Of a stretch of DNA of 64,000 nt, positions 45,173 through 55,149 are shown one piece after another (positions within the stretch are counted from its first letter, which is position 1; each line of letters starts with the position of its first letter). The DNA is from Pseudoalteromonas ulvae UL12 (lineage in GTDB: Bacteria; Pseudomonadota; Gammaproteobacteria; Enterobacterales; Alteromonadaceae). The translations under genes were made by a program, and so were the position numbers. The notes under the pieces are model-generated. The model did no database searches, was not told the origin of the DNA, and saw only the letters and a program-made list of their open reading frames with translations. The DNA is taken from contig NZ_AQHJ01000023.1 of the NCBI RefSeq assembly GCF_014925405.1, positions 434,001 through 498,000 of the forward strand, written 5' to 3'.

Positions 45173-47827
45173 ATGATCAAAAGCAAGCTTAGTATCAAGT
45201 TACTCTGGTATGTAACCCCGCTTGTGATTGTTCCATTATTATTCTTAGGTGGTTTTGCTTTATCAAATGTTACTCAATTTACTGAACGTCAAGCAGAGCT
45301 CAGTGTGAGTCGCTTCGTCGAACAACAGCAACAAAAAATATTTAATTACACTGAATCTTTTCACGCAACCACAGAGCTCCTTTCTAATTCTCCTGTTTTA
45401 TTTGAATTTCTTGATGATTATGAGAATAAAACCAGCAATAAAGTGGTAAACCCAGGTAACTTACTCGATGTATTCGTCAGCTACACAGATGCTTATCCAG
45501 ATATTCTTAGCATCGACTTAATCACTCCCGATGGAAAAAGCATTGCATTTTATTCCAGTGATTTGTTTGCCACCTCGGATAGTTACCACTTTACCGACAA
45601 TTTAAAAAATAGTTCTATCAGACGCCAACAATTTATGTTTCAAAATGATCAAGGCGCAACATCTCTCTACTTCGCACAACAAATTTTCAAGGCAGATTAC
45701 CACTTAGAAAGTCCTAAATTATTAGCGTACCTGATTGTCCATTTAGATCCCTCTGTATTGAACACCAGTATTTTAGAAACCCCCTTTGAGAACACGCTCA
45801 ATATCGTTTTAAATGAAGAAGGCAAAATTCTCTTTAGTTCAGATTTTAGTAAGCTTGGCCGTTTTTTAACTGAGTTTGAATATAAAAGCATTGTCACTGC
45901 CGCCGAACAAGCGCATCTCATCGAGCTACAGCTCAATACCCTTGATGATGAAGAGCGAATGATTTATGCCAATCAAATGAATGGTGGCGCCTATTATGTA
46001 TCTTCTATTCCCAAGAACATTCTTTATGAATCAGGCAAAGCCATCACGCTGTTTACTGCATTAGTGGTATTCGCCTCAGTCATTTTTTTACCAATTCTGA
46101 TTTTTATTGTCGTACGTTCGCTGCTCTTAACTCCTTTAGAAATGCTCGCAGAAGCCAGTCACCGAGTTGGAGATGGCGACTTAAAAATCCTCTTACCAAT
46201 CGAGCGAGAAGACGAAATGGGCTCGCTGTTCCAAGACTTCAATCACATGGTGAGTCAAATTCGTCATTATCAAGGGCAACTTGAAGATTACAAAGAGCAC
46301 TTAGAAGAAAAAGTCTCTGCGCGAACCCATGAGCTGGCAAAAATGAACCATCAACTTGAAAAAGCCATGAACCAAGCTGAGCAAGCCAGCCAACTTAAAA
46401 GCCGCTTTTTAGCCAATATGAGTCATGAGATCCGCACCCCTTTGACTGCTATCATGGGCTTTACCGAACAAATGCTCACCAAAGAACCTGATGACAAAAA
46501 AGCGCAGCACCTCAATACAGTCCTTAGAAACTCGCGCCATTTACTTGAGCTTATCAATAACATTCTTGATTTATCGAAAATAGAAGCTGAAAAGCTAGAA
46601 GTTGAGCAAAAGCCTCTTGAAATCAATCAGCTCATAGACGACATCACCTCTGTAGTTGAAGTCCTAGCACAAGATAAGCAACTTGAGTTTAATATTCATT
46701 ACCACTACCCACTGCCACGAACGATCAACAGTGATGTTACACGCCTAAAACAAGTCCTACTGAATGTTTGTACCAATGCGGTCAAATTTACTAGCGAAGG
46801 CTCTGTTACTTTGTCAATTAATGCACAACAAGACTTACGCCTAATTGAATTTAAAGTACAAGACACAGGGATTGGCATGTCAACTCAAGAGCTCTCTCGA
46901 ATTTTCAAACCTTTTGAGCAAGCCGACTCGAGTACCACCAGAAAGTTTGGCGGCACTGGTCTTGGTTTATGTATTTCAAAAAATCTAGCGCAAATCCTCG
47001 GAGGTGACGTTGAAGTCAGCAGTGAGCTCACAAAAGGCAGTTGCTTTACAATCACTGTGGCTGCACACAATGAACACATTCCTGTTGAAGTGATCAAATC
47101 TGCCGCTGATTTAGCCCAGTTAAAACCATCACAAACGCCATTTAAGGCGACGCATTATCAAGCGCATATACTGGTTGCTGAAGATAATCTCGATAACCAA
47201 GAGTTAATACGCCTTTTACTTGAGCAATGGGGACTTGAACCACACTTTGCAAACAATGGTGCACAAGCGGTCGAGCTGGCGCTTAAAAATGATTACGACC
47301 TAATCTTAATGGATATGCAAATGCCCGTAATGGGAGGGTTAGAAGCAACAAAAATGCTGCGAAATACAGCCTATGATGGGCCGATCATCGCTTTGACAGC
47401 TAATGTGATGAAAAATGACATAGATACTTATTTAGCAGCTGGCTGCGACGAATCGTTAGCAAAACCCATAGATAAACAAGAACTCGAAAATACCCTCGAA
47501 AAATATCTAAGCCTGCAACACGATTCAACTAAAAAATGGGAAGAGGTCCTAAAAAGCGATCAATTCAAACAAATTAGCGCCAATTATAAAGCCAAAATGC
47601 CTCAGCTACATCAAGAGCTGACAGAGCTTTACAGCGCAAAAGATTGGGAGCAACTTGTTGCACTTGCTCACAGCATAAAAGGCAGTGCGGGTTGCTTTGG
47701 CTTTACCCACATTAGCGAAGCGGCGTCAGAGTTAGAGAGTTGTTTAAAAAATAAAAACCAAGATTCTCTAGATTACCAGTTTTTAAAGCTCGAAAAGTCA
47801 ATCACATATGTTTTGCAAATGGATTAA
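45173..47827 (+). CDS. Membrane hybrid sensor kinase (extracytoplasmic sensor, HAMP, HisKA, HATPase, REC, HPt)
   Basis: 884 residues. A membrane helix at about 10-31, a large periplasmic region that resembles a Cache sensor, a second helix at about 288-316, and a HAMP domain (LLLTPLEMLAEASHRVGDGDL) come first. A coiled coil leads to the H-box MSHEIRTP (His418). The HATPase domain has NVCTNAVKF and GGTGLGLCI. The receiver has Asp714 in LMDMQMPVMGG, and the C-terminal HPt has His833 in LAHSIKGSAG. The protein is a complete phosphorelay in one chain. An AGGGA ribosome site precedes it. Its 3' end overlaps rimI by 26 bases, convergent. Confidence 0.93.
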   Translation: MIKSKLSIKLLWYVTPLVIVPLLFLGGFALSNVTQFTERQAELSVSRFVEQQQQKIFNYTESFHATTELLSNSPVLFEFLDDYENKTSNKVVNPGNLLDVFVSYTDAYPDILSIDLITPDGKSIAFYSSDLFATSDSYHFTDNLKNSSIRRQQFMFQNDQGATSLYFAQQIFKADYHLESPKLLAYLIVHLDPSVLNTSILETPFENTLNIVLNEEGKILFSSDFSKLGRFLTEFEYKSIVTAAEQAHLIELQLNTLDDEERMIYANQMNGGAYYVSSIPKNILYESGKAITLFTALVVFASVIFLPILIFIVVRSLLLTPLEMLAEASHRVGDGDLKILLPIEREDEMGSLFQDFNHMVSQIRHYQGQLEDYKEHLEEKVSARTHELAKMNHQLEKAMNQAEQASQLKSRFLANMSHEIRTPLTAIMGFTEQMLTKEPDDKKAQHLNTVLRNSRHLLELINNILDLSKIEAEKLEVEQKPLEINQLIDDITSVVEVLAQDKQLEFNIHYHYPLPRTINSDVTRLKQVLLNVCTNAVKFTSEGSVTLSINAQQDLRLIEFKVQDTGIGMSTQELSRIFKPFEQADSSTTRKFGGTGLGLCISKNLAQILGGDVEVSSELTKGSCFTITVAAHNEHIPVEVIKSAADLAQLKPSQTPFKATHYQAHILVAEDNLDNQELIRLLLEQWGLEPHFANNGAQAVELALKNDYDLILMDMQMPVMGGLEATKMLRNTAYDGPIIALTANVMKNDIDTYLAAGCDESLAKPIDKQELENTLEKYLSLQHDSTKKWEEVLKSDQFKQISANYKAKMPQLHQELTELYSAKDWEQLVALAHSIKGSAGCFGFTHISEAASELESCLKNKNQDSLDYQFLKLEKSITYVLQMD

Positions 47828-48260
47828 ACGGCAACCCCATTAACACAGCATCTTCATTACCCTCTGCTGTAGGGTAATAATTTTTACGGACCCCCATTTC
47901 ACAAAAACCCATTTTATCGTAAAGGTGAATGGCCGCTTTATTACTCGCTCTTACTTCTAAAAAGATGTTTTCAGCTCCCTTCGCTTCAGCCTGTGCCAGC
48001 AAATGAGTCATCAGCTTTGCCCCCACGCCTTGCCCTTGAAGCTTGTGATCAACACAAATGTCCATCAGCGTAATATCTGGCCCTGCAACTTCGCCAATAT
48101 AAAATCCGGCCAGCTCATCAGCAATAAAGAAACCAAAATTAAAATACCGACCACTAAAACACGACTCCATGTTTTTATATGACCAAGGAAACTGATTCGC
48201 TGCCACTTCAATCGCCATCATGGCGTCTAAGTGCGTTTTATTAAGTGCTTGAATGCTCAT
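47802..48260 (-). CDS. rimI: Ribosomal protein S18-alanine N-acetyltransferase
   Basis: 152 residues of GNAT fold. The acetyl-CoA loop is VDHKLQGQGVGAKLMTHLL, followed by FLEVRASNKAAIHLYDKMGF, the RimI signature, and YYPTAEGNEDAVLMGL. It acetylates the N-terminal Ala of S18. It overlaps the upstream holD gene by 20 bases, so the two are coupled, and overlaps the convergent kinase gene by 26 bases. Confidence 0.92.
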   Translation of the reverse strand: MSIQALNKTHLDAMMAIEVAANQFPWSYKNMESCFSGRYFNFGFFIADELAGFYIGEVAGPDITLMDICVDHKLQGQGVGAKLMTHLLAQAEAKGAENIFLEVRASNKAAIHLYDKMGFCEMGVRKNYYPTAEGNEDAVLMGLPFNPFAKHM

Positions 48261-48558
48261 CTAAATACCGAGTTATTGCTTGCCACAACGCTTTTTTATT
48301 CTCAACATCCATCATTTCAGGTGAGATGTGTAAAGCAGCATCAGACAAAAAGAACGCATTAGGTTCGTTTGTTTGTAAAATTTTCACCTGAGAATTTGTC
48401 AATACCTGATTAAGGTCAGTCAATATTTGAGTTGATTGAAGCTGATAACTCTCAGGGTGAGTGGTATTTTCTTCTGGTGATTGAGACGCCAAGTGTTGGT
48501 AATAATTATTGAATTGTAGTAGCTCAACATCAAATATTTTTGCTTCGACAGAATTCAT
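48241..48558 (-). CDS. holD: DNA polymerase III psi subunit (HolD)
   Basis: 105 residues, shorter than the roughly 137 of E. coli HolD. Sequence similarity is weak, as usual for this subunit, but the C-terminal KKALWQAITRYLDEH resembles the end of E. coli HolD, and the gene is directly before rimI with a 20-base overlap, the conserved holD-rimI order. The psi subunit links the clamp loader to chi and SSB. The assignment rests mainly on position. Confidence 0.7.
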   Translation of the reverse strand: MNSVEAKIFDVELLQFNNYYQHLASQSPEENTTHPESYQLQSTQILTDLNQVLTNSQVKILQTNEPNAFFLSDAALHISPEMMDVENKKALWQAITRYLDEHSST

Positions 48559-48623
48559 ATAAAGCCAAATAAATTAAAACTGACGCTAGTGTAACAACAA
48601 ATTGAGGTAAGAGAAAAAAGAAT

Positions 48624-48700
48624 TGGCAGGGGCGGAGAGATTCGAACTCCCAACCGTCGGTTTTGGAGACCGCTGTTCTACCAATTGGAACTACGCCCCT
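48624..48700 (-). tRNA. tRNA-Trp (anticodon CCA)
   Basis: 77 bases including an encoded CCA end. The acceptor stem AGGGGCG/CGCCCCT is perfect, as is the D-stem GTTC/GAAC. The anticodon loop is CTCCAAA with CCA at 48664-48666, the T-stem is GGGAG/CTCTC with one G-T pair, and the T-loop is TTCGAAT. The sequence follows E. coli tRNA-Trp closely. Differences are one extra base in the D-loop and a G-A mismatch at the first pair of the anticodon stem. It is a single tRNA, not part of a cluster. Confidence 0.95.
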
Positions 48701-48713
48701 GCAATGTCGACGA

Positions 48714-48741
48714 ATTATAAAGAGCTTTTTTAAAAGGTAAA
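48714..48741 (-). promoter_or_regulatory. Promoter of the tRNA-Trp gene
   Basis: On the minus strand TATAAT at 48714-48719 is a perfect -10 element, with TTTACC 16 bases further up at 48736-48741 as a modest -35. The predicted start is about seven bases before the mature tRNA. Confidence 0.55.
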
Positions 48742-48795
48742 GTAAAAAATGCACATTTAAGTTCAAGTGATTATTTTGTAAGCGCAAAGTGTATT

Positions 48796-48801
48796 TATAA
48801 T
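48796..48801 (+). promoter_or_regulatory. Candidate -10 element inside an inverted repeat, upstream of the GGDEF gene
   Basis: A perfect TATAAT lies within TGTATT-TAT-AATACA (48790-48804), 124 bases before the GGDEF start. No good -35 is seen at proper spacing, so this is tentative. Confidence 0.3.
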
Positions 48802-48924
48802 ACAAAAATAGGGCTTACTTTGTTCTTTACCATGGTTGCTATTTTGATTAATTCAATTATAAATAGGTATGGATGACACTTTTAGGGAAAATTTTTTAGT
48901 TAAAAACCTCCTAGAGGAGTGAAT

Positions 48925-49947
48925 ATGCAAGAAGAGTTACTCAATTCCGTAGTCAAAATCACCAAAACTCGCGATGTTGATTCTCTTGAGTTCAGTTTAG
49001 TGTCAACTATTCATGAATTTATCGAATGCAAAGAAATCATTATCTATAAAAACTTATCTGAGTTTAATAGTTCAGGGGTGGAAAGAAGCGCCTCACTGCG
49101 TGTTGATGAAGAAAACAACTTTGTTTGGGGTGAGCGTGACATCCTGACAGACACCTCGCAAGAGCTTGCATCCTGCTTACACTCCGCGTGCTCCATTAAC
49201 ATTCAAAATAAAAATGGCACAGAGCAGCGCTGGATCCCCGTTTTACTGAATGACAAGCCCGTTGGGGCTATTTACATTGAGTGCAATAGCCTTTGTAGCC
49301 ACCAGCAAGTCATGATTAACGCATTTTGCCGGATATATGAAAACTACCTCACCATCTTAAATGAAAACGAGCGAGACAAGCTGACAGGGCTTTTAAACAG
49401 ACAAACATTTGATCGAAAAATAAAAATGCTGATGGAACGCCAACTCAACGATCACTTTAAAATTAAAGCCGAAAAAACCAATCGAAAAATTCACGATGAT
49501 TCAACATCATGGCTGGCAATTATCGACATTGATCATTTTAAAGCTGTCAATGACACCTATGGTCATGTTTGTGGTGATGAAGTACTTTTGTTGTTAGCAC
49601 AAAGAATGTCGGGCTTTTTTAGGGCCTCAGATTTAGTATTTCGTTTTGGTGGCGAAGAGTTTGTGATTGTTTTTGAGCCAACCACCTGCGCCATGATTAC
49701 AAAGCGTTTAGAGGAATTTAGACAAACGATTCATGAGACTGATTTCCCATTTATCAAACAACTCACATTGAGTATTGGCGCGGCGCGAATGAGCCCTTAT
49801 GATTTTCCTATTTCTGTCATTGAAAATGCAGATAAAGCACTGTATTACGCCAAAGAGCATGGTCGCGATCAATTGGTATTTTATCACCAAATTAACAAAA
49901 AACAGTCCATAGCGGCTAAAAGTGACTCAGATATAGAGCTTTTTTAA
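48925..49947 (+). CDS. Diguanylate cyclase with N-terminal GAF-like domain
   Basis: 340 residues. The first 150 residues look like a GAF-type sensor (STIHEFIECKEIIIYKNL, WIPVLLNDKPVGAIYIEC). The GGDEF domain starts DKLTGLLNRQTFDRK, continues DIDHFKAVNDTYGHVCGDEVL, and has the active motif GGEEF, so it should synthesise c-di-GMP. Around 20 residues are inserted between the first helix and the DIDHF strand (KIKAEKTNRKIHDDS). No membrane helix is visible. ATG 48925 has GAGGAG upstream; a GTG at 48919 is possible. It is monocistronic, bounded by a terminator. Confidence 0.9.
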   Translation: MQEELLNSVVKITKTRDVDSLEFSLVSTIHEFIECKEIIIYKNLSEFNSSGVERSASLRVDEENNFVWGERDILTDTSQELASCLHSACSINIQNKNGTEQRWIPVLLNDKPVGAIYIECNSLCSHQQVMINAFCRIYENYLTILNENERDKLTGLLNRQTFDRKIKMLMERQLNDHFKIKAEKTNRKIHDDSTSWLAIIDIDHFKAVNDTYGHVCGDEVLLLLAQRMSGFFRASDLVFRFGGEEFVIVFEPTTCAMITKRLEEFRQTIHETDFPFIKQLTLSIGAARMSPYDFPISVIENADKALYYAKEHGRDQLVFYHQINKKQSIAAKSDSDIELF

Positions 49948-50044
49948 CGTTACAACTCGAGATACCCACACCATCACGTACTTATTGAACTTATTGCGCT
50001 GCAAGCACTCTCAGCAATTATTTATCACCTTGAAAAATAGACAT

Positions 50045-50077
50045 AAAAAAACAGCAAGCCAAAGCTTGCTGTTTTTT
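50045..50077. terminator. Bidirectional terminator between the GGDEF gene and guaA
   Basis: AAAAAACAGCAAGC, CAAA, GCTTGCTGTTTTTT form a strong stem with T tracts on both strands, serving the two convergent genes. Confidence 0.9.
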
Positions 50078-50088
50078 ATCGAGTCAGA

Positions 50089-51666
50089 TTATTCCCACTC
50101 AATCGTCGCTGGCGGCTTACCTGAAATATCGTAAACCACGCGAGAAATACCATCGATTTCGTTAATAATACGATTAGAAACTAACCCTAAGAAGTCATAA
50201 GGTAAATGTGACCAGCGTGCCGTCATAAAATCAATCGTTTCAACACAACGTAATGACACAACCCAATCATATTTTCGCGCATCACCCATTACACCCACCG
50301 ATTTTACCGGTAAGAATACAGTAAATGCTTGGCTGACCTTGTGGTAAAGATCTGCTTTATGAAGTTCTTCAATAAAGATTGCATCTGCACGGCGTAATAA
50401 GTCACAGTACTCTTTTTTGATCTCGCCCAGTACGCGCACACCTAAACCTGGCCCTGGAAATGGGTGACGGTATAACATGTCGTAAGGTAAACCAAGCTCT
50501 AAACCTATCTTACGTACTTCATCTTTAAATAACTCACGTAATGGCTCAACTAAGCCCATCTTCATGTCTTCAGGTAATCCACCCACATTGTGGTGTGATT
50601 TAATCACATGGGCTTTACCTGTTGCTGAAGCTGCTGACTCAATAACATCAGGATAAATTGTCCCTTGACCTAACCATTTGGCATTTTTTAGCTTTTTAGA
50701 TTCAGCATCGAAAATATCAATAAACGTATGGCCAATTGCCTTACGCTTTGCTTCAGGATCTGATAATCCCGCTAAGTCATTTAAGAATTGCTCTTCAGCA
50801 TCGACTTTGATGATGTTTAATCCAAAGTGATTACCAAACATATCCATTACTTGCTGACCTTCGTTAAGACGAAGTAAACCATTATCAACAAAAACACATG
50901 TCAGGTTTTTACCGATAGCACGGTGCAATAACATCGCCACAACAGAAGAATCAACGCCACCAGATAGGCCTAAAATCACTTCATCATCACCGACTTTTTC
51001 TTTGATACGCTCAATTGCATCATCAATGATTTTGGCTGGAGTCCATAATTTTTCACATCCACAGATATCAACGACAAAACGCTCTAAAATACGTAAGCCT
51101 TGTTTTGTATGTGTTACTTCAGGGTGGAATTGAATACCAAAGAAACGTTTCTCATCATTGGCCATAATGGCGTGAGGGCATGTCTCAGTACGTGAAACAG
51201 TGGTAAATCCAGCAGGGATTTCAACCACTTTATCACCATGGCTCATCCATACATCAAGTAAACCATTACCCGACTCTGAAATATGGTCTTCAATGTTGGC
51301 CATTAATACTGAGTTTGCGACATTTTCAACTTGGGCATAGCCAAATTCTTTTTTGTCTGAGCTTTCAACTTTACCGCCCAACTGCATGGCCATTGTTTGC
51401 ATGCCGTAGCACACACCTAACACTGGAATACCTGCGTTAAATACATACTCAGGTGCACGAGGGCTCCCCTCTAACGTCGTCGACTCAGGACCACCTGATA
51501 AAATAATCCCTTGAGGATTAAACTCTTTGATTTGCTCTTCAGTTACGTCCCAAGCCCACAGCTCACAATAAACACCAATTTCACGTACTTTACGTGCAAT
51601 TAATTGGGTGTATTGAGAACCAAAATCTAAAATTAGGATGCGTGAATCGTGAATATTTTTGCTCAT
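50089..51666 (-). CDS. guaA: GMP synthase (glutamine-hydrolysing)
   Basis: 525 residues. The class I glutamine amidotransferase domain has GVCYGMQTM with Cys86 and later His/Glu in [12 protein letters not shown]. The ATP-pyrophosphatase domain has the PP-loop [10 protein letters not shown], and the dimerisation domain ends [17 protein letters not shown]. It converts XMP to GMP. It lies 85 bases after guaB in the usual guaBA order; a GGGCTAAC hairpin lies between the two. Confidence 0.97.
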   Translation of the reverse strand: MSKNIHDSRILILDFGSQYTQLIARKVREIGVYCELWAWDVTEEQIKEFNPQGIILSGGPESTTLEGSPRAPEYVFNAGIPVLGVCYGMQTMAMQLGGKVESSDKKEFGYAQVENVANSVLMANIEDHISESGNGLLDVWMSHGDKVVEIPAGFTTVSRTETCPHAIMANDEKRFFGIQFHPEVTHTKQGLRILERFVVDICGCEKLWTPAKIIDDAIERIKEKVGDDEVILGLSGGVDSSVVAMLLHRAIGKNLTCVFVDNGLLRLNEGQQVMDMFGNHFGLNIIKVDAEEQFLNDLAGLSDPEAKRKAIGHTFIDIFDAESKKLKNAKWLGQGTIYPDVIESAASATGKAHVIKSHHNVGGLPEDMKMGLVEPLRELFKDEVRKIGLELGLPYDMLYRHPFPGPGLGVRVLGEIKKEYCDLLRRADAIFIEELHKADLYHKVSQAFTVFLPVKSVGVMGDARKYDWVVSLRCVETIDFMTARWSHLPYDFLGLVSNRIINEIDGISRVVYDISGKPPATIEWE

Positions 51667-51702
51667 GATGTCTCTCGATTGAAAGAAAACTAAAATAAAG
51701 AT

Positions 51703-51722
51703 GGGCTAACCTGAGTTAGCCC
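51703..51722 (-). terminator. Hairpin between guaB and guaA
   Basis: GGGCTAAC and GTTAGCCC form a perfect eight-base stem with a four-base loop. On the transcribed strand it is followed by ATCTTTATTTTAG, a poor T tract, so it may only weaken readthrough into guaA or protect the guaB message. Confidence 0.45.
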
Positions 51723-51751
51723 AAAAGCGTGACCGGTATTAAGCGCAGCGA

Positions 51752-53221
51752 TTAACCTTGACGGTAGTTCGGCGCTTCTTTAGTGATTTGCACATCATGA
51801 ACATGTGACTCACCCATACCTGCAGATGTAACACGAACAAACATAGGTTTGGTGTTCATTTCTGCGATGGTTGCACAACCCGTTAAGCCCATAGAGCTGC
51901 GGATCCCGCCTACTTGCTGATGAATAATATTAGCAATCGGTCCTTTATATGCAACTCGACCTTCAATCCCTTCTGGAACCAATTTTTCAACTTGCTTAGA
52001 ATCTTGGAAGTAGCGATCTGATGAACCTTCTTTTTGATTCATTGCGCCAAGGCTACCCATACCACGGTATGATTTATAATAACGGCCTTGATACAACTCT
52101 ACTTCACCTGGTGATTCTTCAGTACCAGCAAGCATTGATCCCACCATGACCGAAGAGGCGCCAGCTACAAGCGCTTTTGCGATATCGCCAGAAAAACGAA
52201 TACCACCATCGGCAATCACTGGAATATCACGACCTTTAAGACCTTCAACAGCATCTGAAATAGCCGTTAACTGAGGCACACCACAACCCGTTACAATACG
52301 AGTTGTACAAATAGAACCTGGGCCAATCCCGACTTTAACAGCATCAACACCTGCGTCAGCTAGTGCGATTGCACCTTCTGCAGTGGCAACATTACCTGCA
52401 ACAATTTGTAAATCAGGGAAAGCTTGACGAGTTTCGGCAACGCGATCGAGTACACCTTGTGAGTGACCATGTGACGTATCAATTAATAACACATCCACAC
52501 CTGCTGCAACTAACGCAGTAATACGCTCATCAGTGCCAGGACCGACGCCTACAGCGGCACCTACACGTAAACGACCACGTTCGTCTTTACATGCATTTGG
52601 TTTTTCTTGTGCTTTTTGGAAATCTTTAACAGTGATCATGCCTTTTAACTTAAACGCATCATCAACAACTAGAATTTTTTCGATACGGTGTTCGTGCATC
52701 AATCCTAAGATTTGCTCACGTTGTGCACCTTCTTTAACTGTGACTAATTTGTCCTGCTGCGTCATAACTGTTGAAACAGGTTGCTCTAACTTTGTTTCAA
52801 AACGCATATCACGGCTAGTTACAATACCAATTAAGGTATTGGTTTCATCTGTCACAGGGAAACCAGAGAAGCCTTTATCTTCAGATAAAGCCAGAGCTTC
52901 TTGAATGGTTAAGTCGGCTGTCACAGTAACAGGATCAGAAACAATCCCCGCTTCGTATGTTTTCACTTTACGAACGTTTCTTGCCTGTTCTTCTATGGTC
53001 ATGTTTTTGTGAATGAAACCTAAACCGCCCTCTTGTGCCATCGCAATCGCTAGGCGTGCTTCTGTCACTGTGTCCATTGACGCTGACACTAAAGGTAAAT
53101 TAAGTTCGATACCACGCGTTAAGCGTGTTTTCAGGTTTGCAGTATGAGGTAATACGGTAGAATGACCAGGTACTAAAAGTACGTCATCAAAGGTTAAAGC
53201 TTCTTTAGCTATTCTTAGCAT
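51752..53221 (-). CDS. guaB: Inosine-5'-monophosphate dehydrogenase
   Basis: 489 residues. The catalytic Cys305 lies in [11 protein letters not shown], the flap has GSLGAMNQ, and two CBS domains occupy about 95-205 between the barrel halves ([32 protein letters not shown]). It converts IMP to XMP, the committed step of GMP synthesis. ATG 53221 gives the family start [18 protein letters not shown]. It is divergent from xseA. I do not see a clear PurR box upstream. Confidence 0.97.
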   Translation of the reverse strand: MLRIAKEALTFDDVLLVPGHSTVLPHTANLKTRLTRGIELNLPLVSASMDTVTEARLAIAMAQEGGLGFIHKNMTIEEQARNVRKVKTYEAGIVSDPVTVTADLTIQEALALSEDKGFSGFPVTDETNTLIGIVTSRDMRFETKLEQPVSTVMTQQDKLVTVKEGAQREQILGLMHEHRIEKILVVDDAFKLKGMITVKDFQKAQEKPNACKDERGRLRVGAAVGVGPGTDERITALVAAGVDVLLIDTSHGHSQGVLDRVAETRQAFPDLQIVAGNVATAEGAIALADAGVDAVKVGIGPGSICTTRIVTGCGVPQLTAISDAVEGLKGRDIPVIADGGIRFSGDIAKALVAGASSVMVGSMLAGTEESPGEVELYQGRYYKSYRGMGSLGAMNQKEGSSDRYFQDSKQVEKLVPEGIEGRVAYKGPIANIIHQQVGGIRSSMGLTGCATIAEMNTKPMFVRVTSAGMGESHVHDVQITKEAPNYRQG

Positions 53222-53372
53222 TTGGCAACTTCTCACAATTGAAGGTTAATATATAAATATATATAGAGGGAGTTGCGGTAAAATTTTATCAGCAGTTCTA
53301 AGTTGAGTAAACAAAATTCCAGAATATTTATGTTAAAGTACCCGCTGTTGTTTAAAAACAGATACCTGGCTT

Positions 53373-54722
53373 ATGTACCATTCACAAAATTCATCAACCG
53401 TTTACACTGTGACGCGTTTAAACAAAGAAATCCGTCAGATTTTAGAGCGTAACTTTGCCTCTATTACGATTAATGGTGAGATTTCAAACTTTGTTAGCCC
53501 AAGTTCTGGTCATTGGTACTTTACCGTGAAGGACGACCTCGCCCAAATTCGCGCAGCCATGTGGCGAGGCAACAATCAAAAAATGCAGTTTAAACCCAAA
53601 AATGGCGACCAAGTACATATGCGGGCCCGCATTTCGCTTTACGAGCCTCGAGGGGACTATCAACTGATTGTTGAACATATGGAACCTGCTGGCGAAGGAC
53701 AACTGAAACAACAATTTGAAGCATTAAAAATGCAACTCGCTGCCGAAGGACTCTTTAGCAGCGCGCTTAAAAAACCGTTACCAAGTACAATCAACAAAGT
53801 GGGGATTATAACCTCAGCCACAGGTGCAGCGATTAAAGACATTCTCACCGTATTACATCGCAGAGCACCGCAACTTGAAGTGGTAATTTACCCTGCTCAA
53901 GTGCAAGGGGCAAATGCGCACCAGCAACTCATAGAACAACTCGCCCTAGCCAATGCCCGCAATGAAGTCGATGTCCTCATTTTAGGACGAGGTGGTGGCT
54001 CTCTTGAAGATTTGTGGTGTTTTAATCACGAACTGCTTGCTCGAGCTATTTATGCCAGCCAACTCCCTGTAGTCAGTGCTGTCGGTCACGAAATAGATAC
54101 CACTATTAGTGATTTTGTCGCGGATATTCGCGCCGCAACCCCTTCTGCGGCTGCTGAACTGGTAAGTCCCGATCAACAGCAATTGTTCGCCTTTATTGAA
54201 CAACAGAAGCAGCGCCTGCATCATGCATTTAAACATGCCTATGCCCGCCTTAACCAGCAAGCACTTGAATTACATCATCGATTATCGTTATGTCATCCGC
54301 AAAACCAATTACAGCAAAAAGCGCAAAAGCTCGATGAATTGCAATTAGCCTTGCAGCAAGCCATGGCGCAACGAATCAATACAGCGCGCACTCAGCATTC
54401 GCAAATCGAAAACCGACTCATGCTGCGCTCACCTCAAACACACATCCAGAATGCACAACATAGGCTTCAACAACTCGAAAATCGTTTGAATCAAGTAATG
54501 ACACAAACATTAAAAGACGGCCATAACCAACTTGCTTTATATGCCGCACAACTCGAAGCGGTCAGTCCATTAGCTGTCTTATCTCGGGGGTATAGCATTA
54601 CCAAAGATGATAAAGGTCACGTCATCAAATCAGCAGAGGCACTGCATGTTGGTACAACTGTAACAACAAAACTGGCCAACGGAATGTTCGAATCTACCGT
54701 TTTGTCTGTTAGCCCCAAATAA
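53373..54722 (+). CDS. xseA: Exodeoxyribonuclease VII large subunit
   Basis: 449 residues. The N-terminal OB-fold contains VYTVTRLNKEIRQILERNF and GEISNFVSPSSGHWYFTVKD. The catalytic core contains GIITSATGAAIKDIL, ILGRGGGSLEDLW and SAVGHEIDTTISDFVAD. A long coiled-coil region and a final AVLSRGYSITKD segment follow. It degrades single-stranded DNA with XseB. It is divergent from guaB, the standard gammaproteobacterial arrangement, and ends one base before the convergent hypothetical gene. Confidence 0.96.
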   Translation: MYHSQNSSTVYTVTRLNKEIRQILERNFASITINGEISNFVSPSSGHWYFTVKDDLAQIRAAMWRGNNQKMQFKPKNGDQVHMRARISLYEPRGDYQLIVEHMEPAGEGQLKQQFEALKMQLAAEGLFSSALKKPLPSTINKVGIITSATGAAIKDILTVLHRRAPQLEVVIYPAQVQGANAHQQLIEQLALANARNEVDVLILGRGGGSLEDLWCFNHELLARAIYASQLPVVSAVGHEIDTTISDFVADIRAATPSAAAELVSPDQQQLFAFIEQQKQRLHHAFKHAYARLNQQALELHHRLSLCHPQNQLQQKAQKLDELQLALQQAMAQRINTARTQHSQIENRLMLRSPQTHIQNAQHRLQQLENRLNQVMTQTLKDGHNQLALYAAQLEAVSPLAVLSRGYSITKDDKGHVIKSAEALHVGTTVTTKLANGMFESTVLSVSPK

Positions 54723-54723
54723 G

Positions 54724-55059
54724 TTAATCGGCGACCTCCGATTGTAAAATCATGATGATTTTACCCACAGAATCCTGAGTTAAGCCCCCCATTAACTCAG
54801 GATTAGCAAGCGCATACAGATAATCATCAATACTGCGCCCCTCTATTTCATCACTGTGACTGATAAGATCGGCCCAATCAGTCAGCGCGTCTTCATCGAT
54901 TAGATTGCGATAAAACAATTCCAAAACATGTAACAACATTGATTTCTCAACCAGTATTGCTGGTGCATCTTCAAGACGGGGGAAGTCAGCTAAATGACGC
55001 CAAGCAGTATCAGGTTGATCAAATAAAATTATTTGGCGTAATAAAGAGTCGCGAGTCAT
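54724..55059 (-). CDS. Uncharacterised small acidic helical protein
   Basis: 111 residues, family not recognised. It is acidic and predicted helical, without membrane segment or signal (SLLRQIILFDQPDTAWRHLA, MLLHVLELFYRNLIDEDALTDWADL, IEGRSIDDYLYALANPEL). It begins at ATG 55059; a TTG at 55071 is possible. Its stop is one base from the xseA stop, convergent. The last part of the gene contains a perfect 10-base inverted repeat (54744-54764). Nothing in the context indicates a role. Confidence 0.6.
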   Translation of the reverse strand: MTRDSLLRQIILFDQPDTAWRHLADFPRLEDAPAILVEKSMLLHVLELFYRNLIDEDALTDWADLISHSDEIEGRSIDDYLYALANPELMGGLTQDSVGKIIMILQSEVAD

Positions 55060-55149
55060 ACGTAAACCCAATTGATAATGTCAGCTTACTGTACAGAGGT
55101 GGCTGATAACTTGTAAAGAAACACCTCTTGTTATTGCCTAAGTTGACTA

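Noticed and set aside
48530-48805. Open reading frame of 91 codons across the tRNA-Trp gene on the minus strand
   Set aside because: It contains the whole tRNA gene and has no family similarity; the tRNA explains the sequence.
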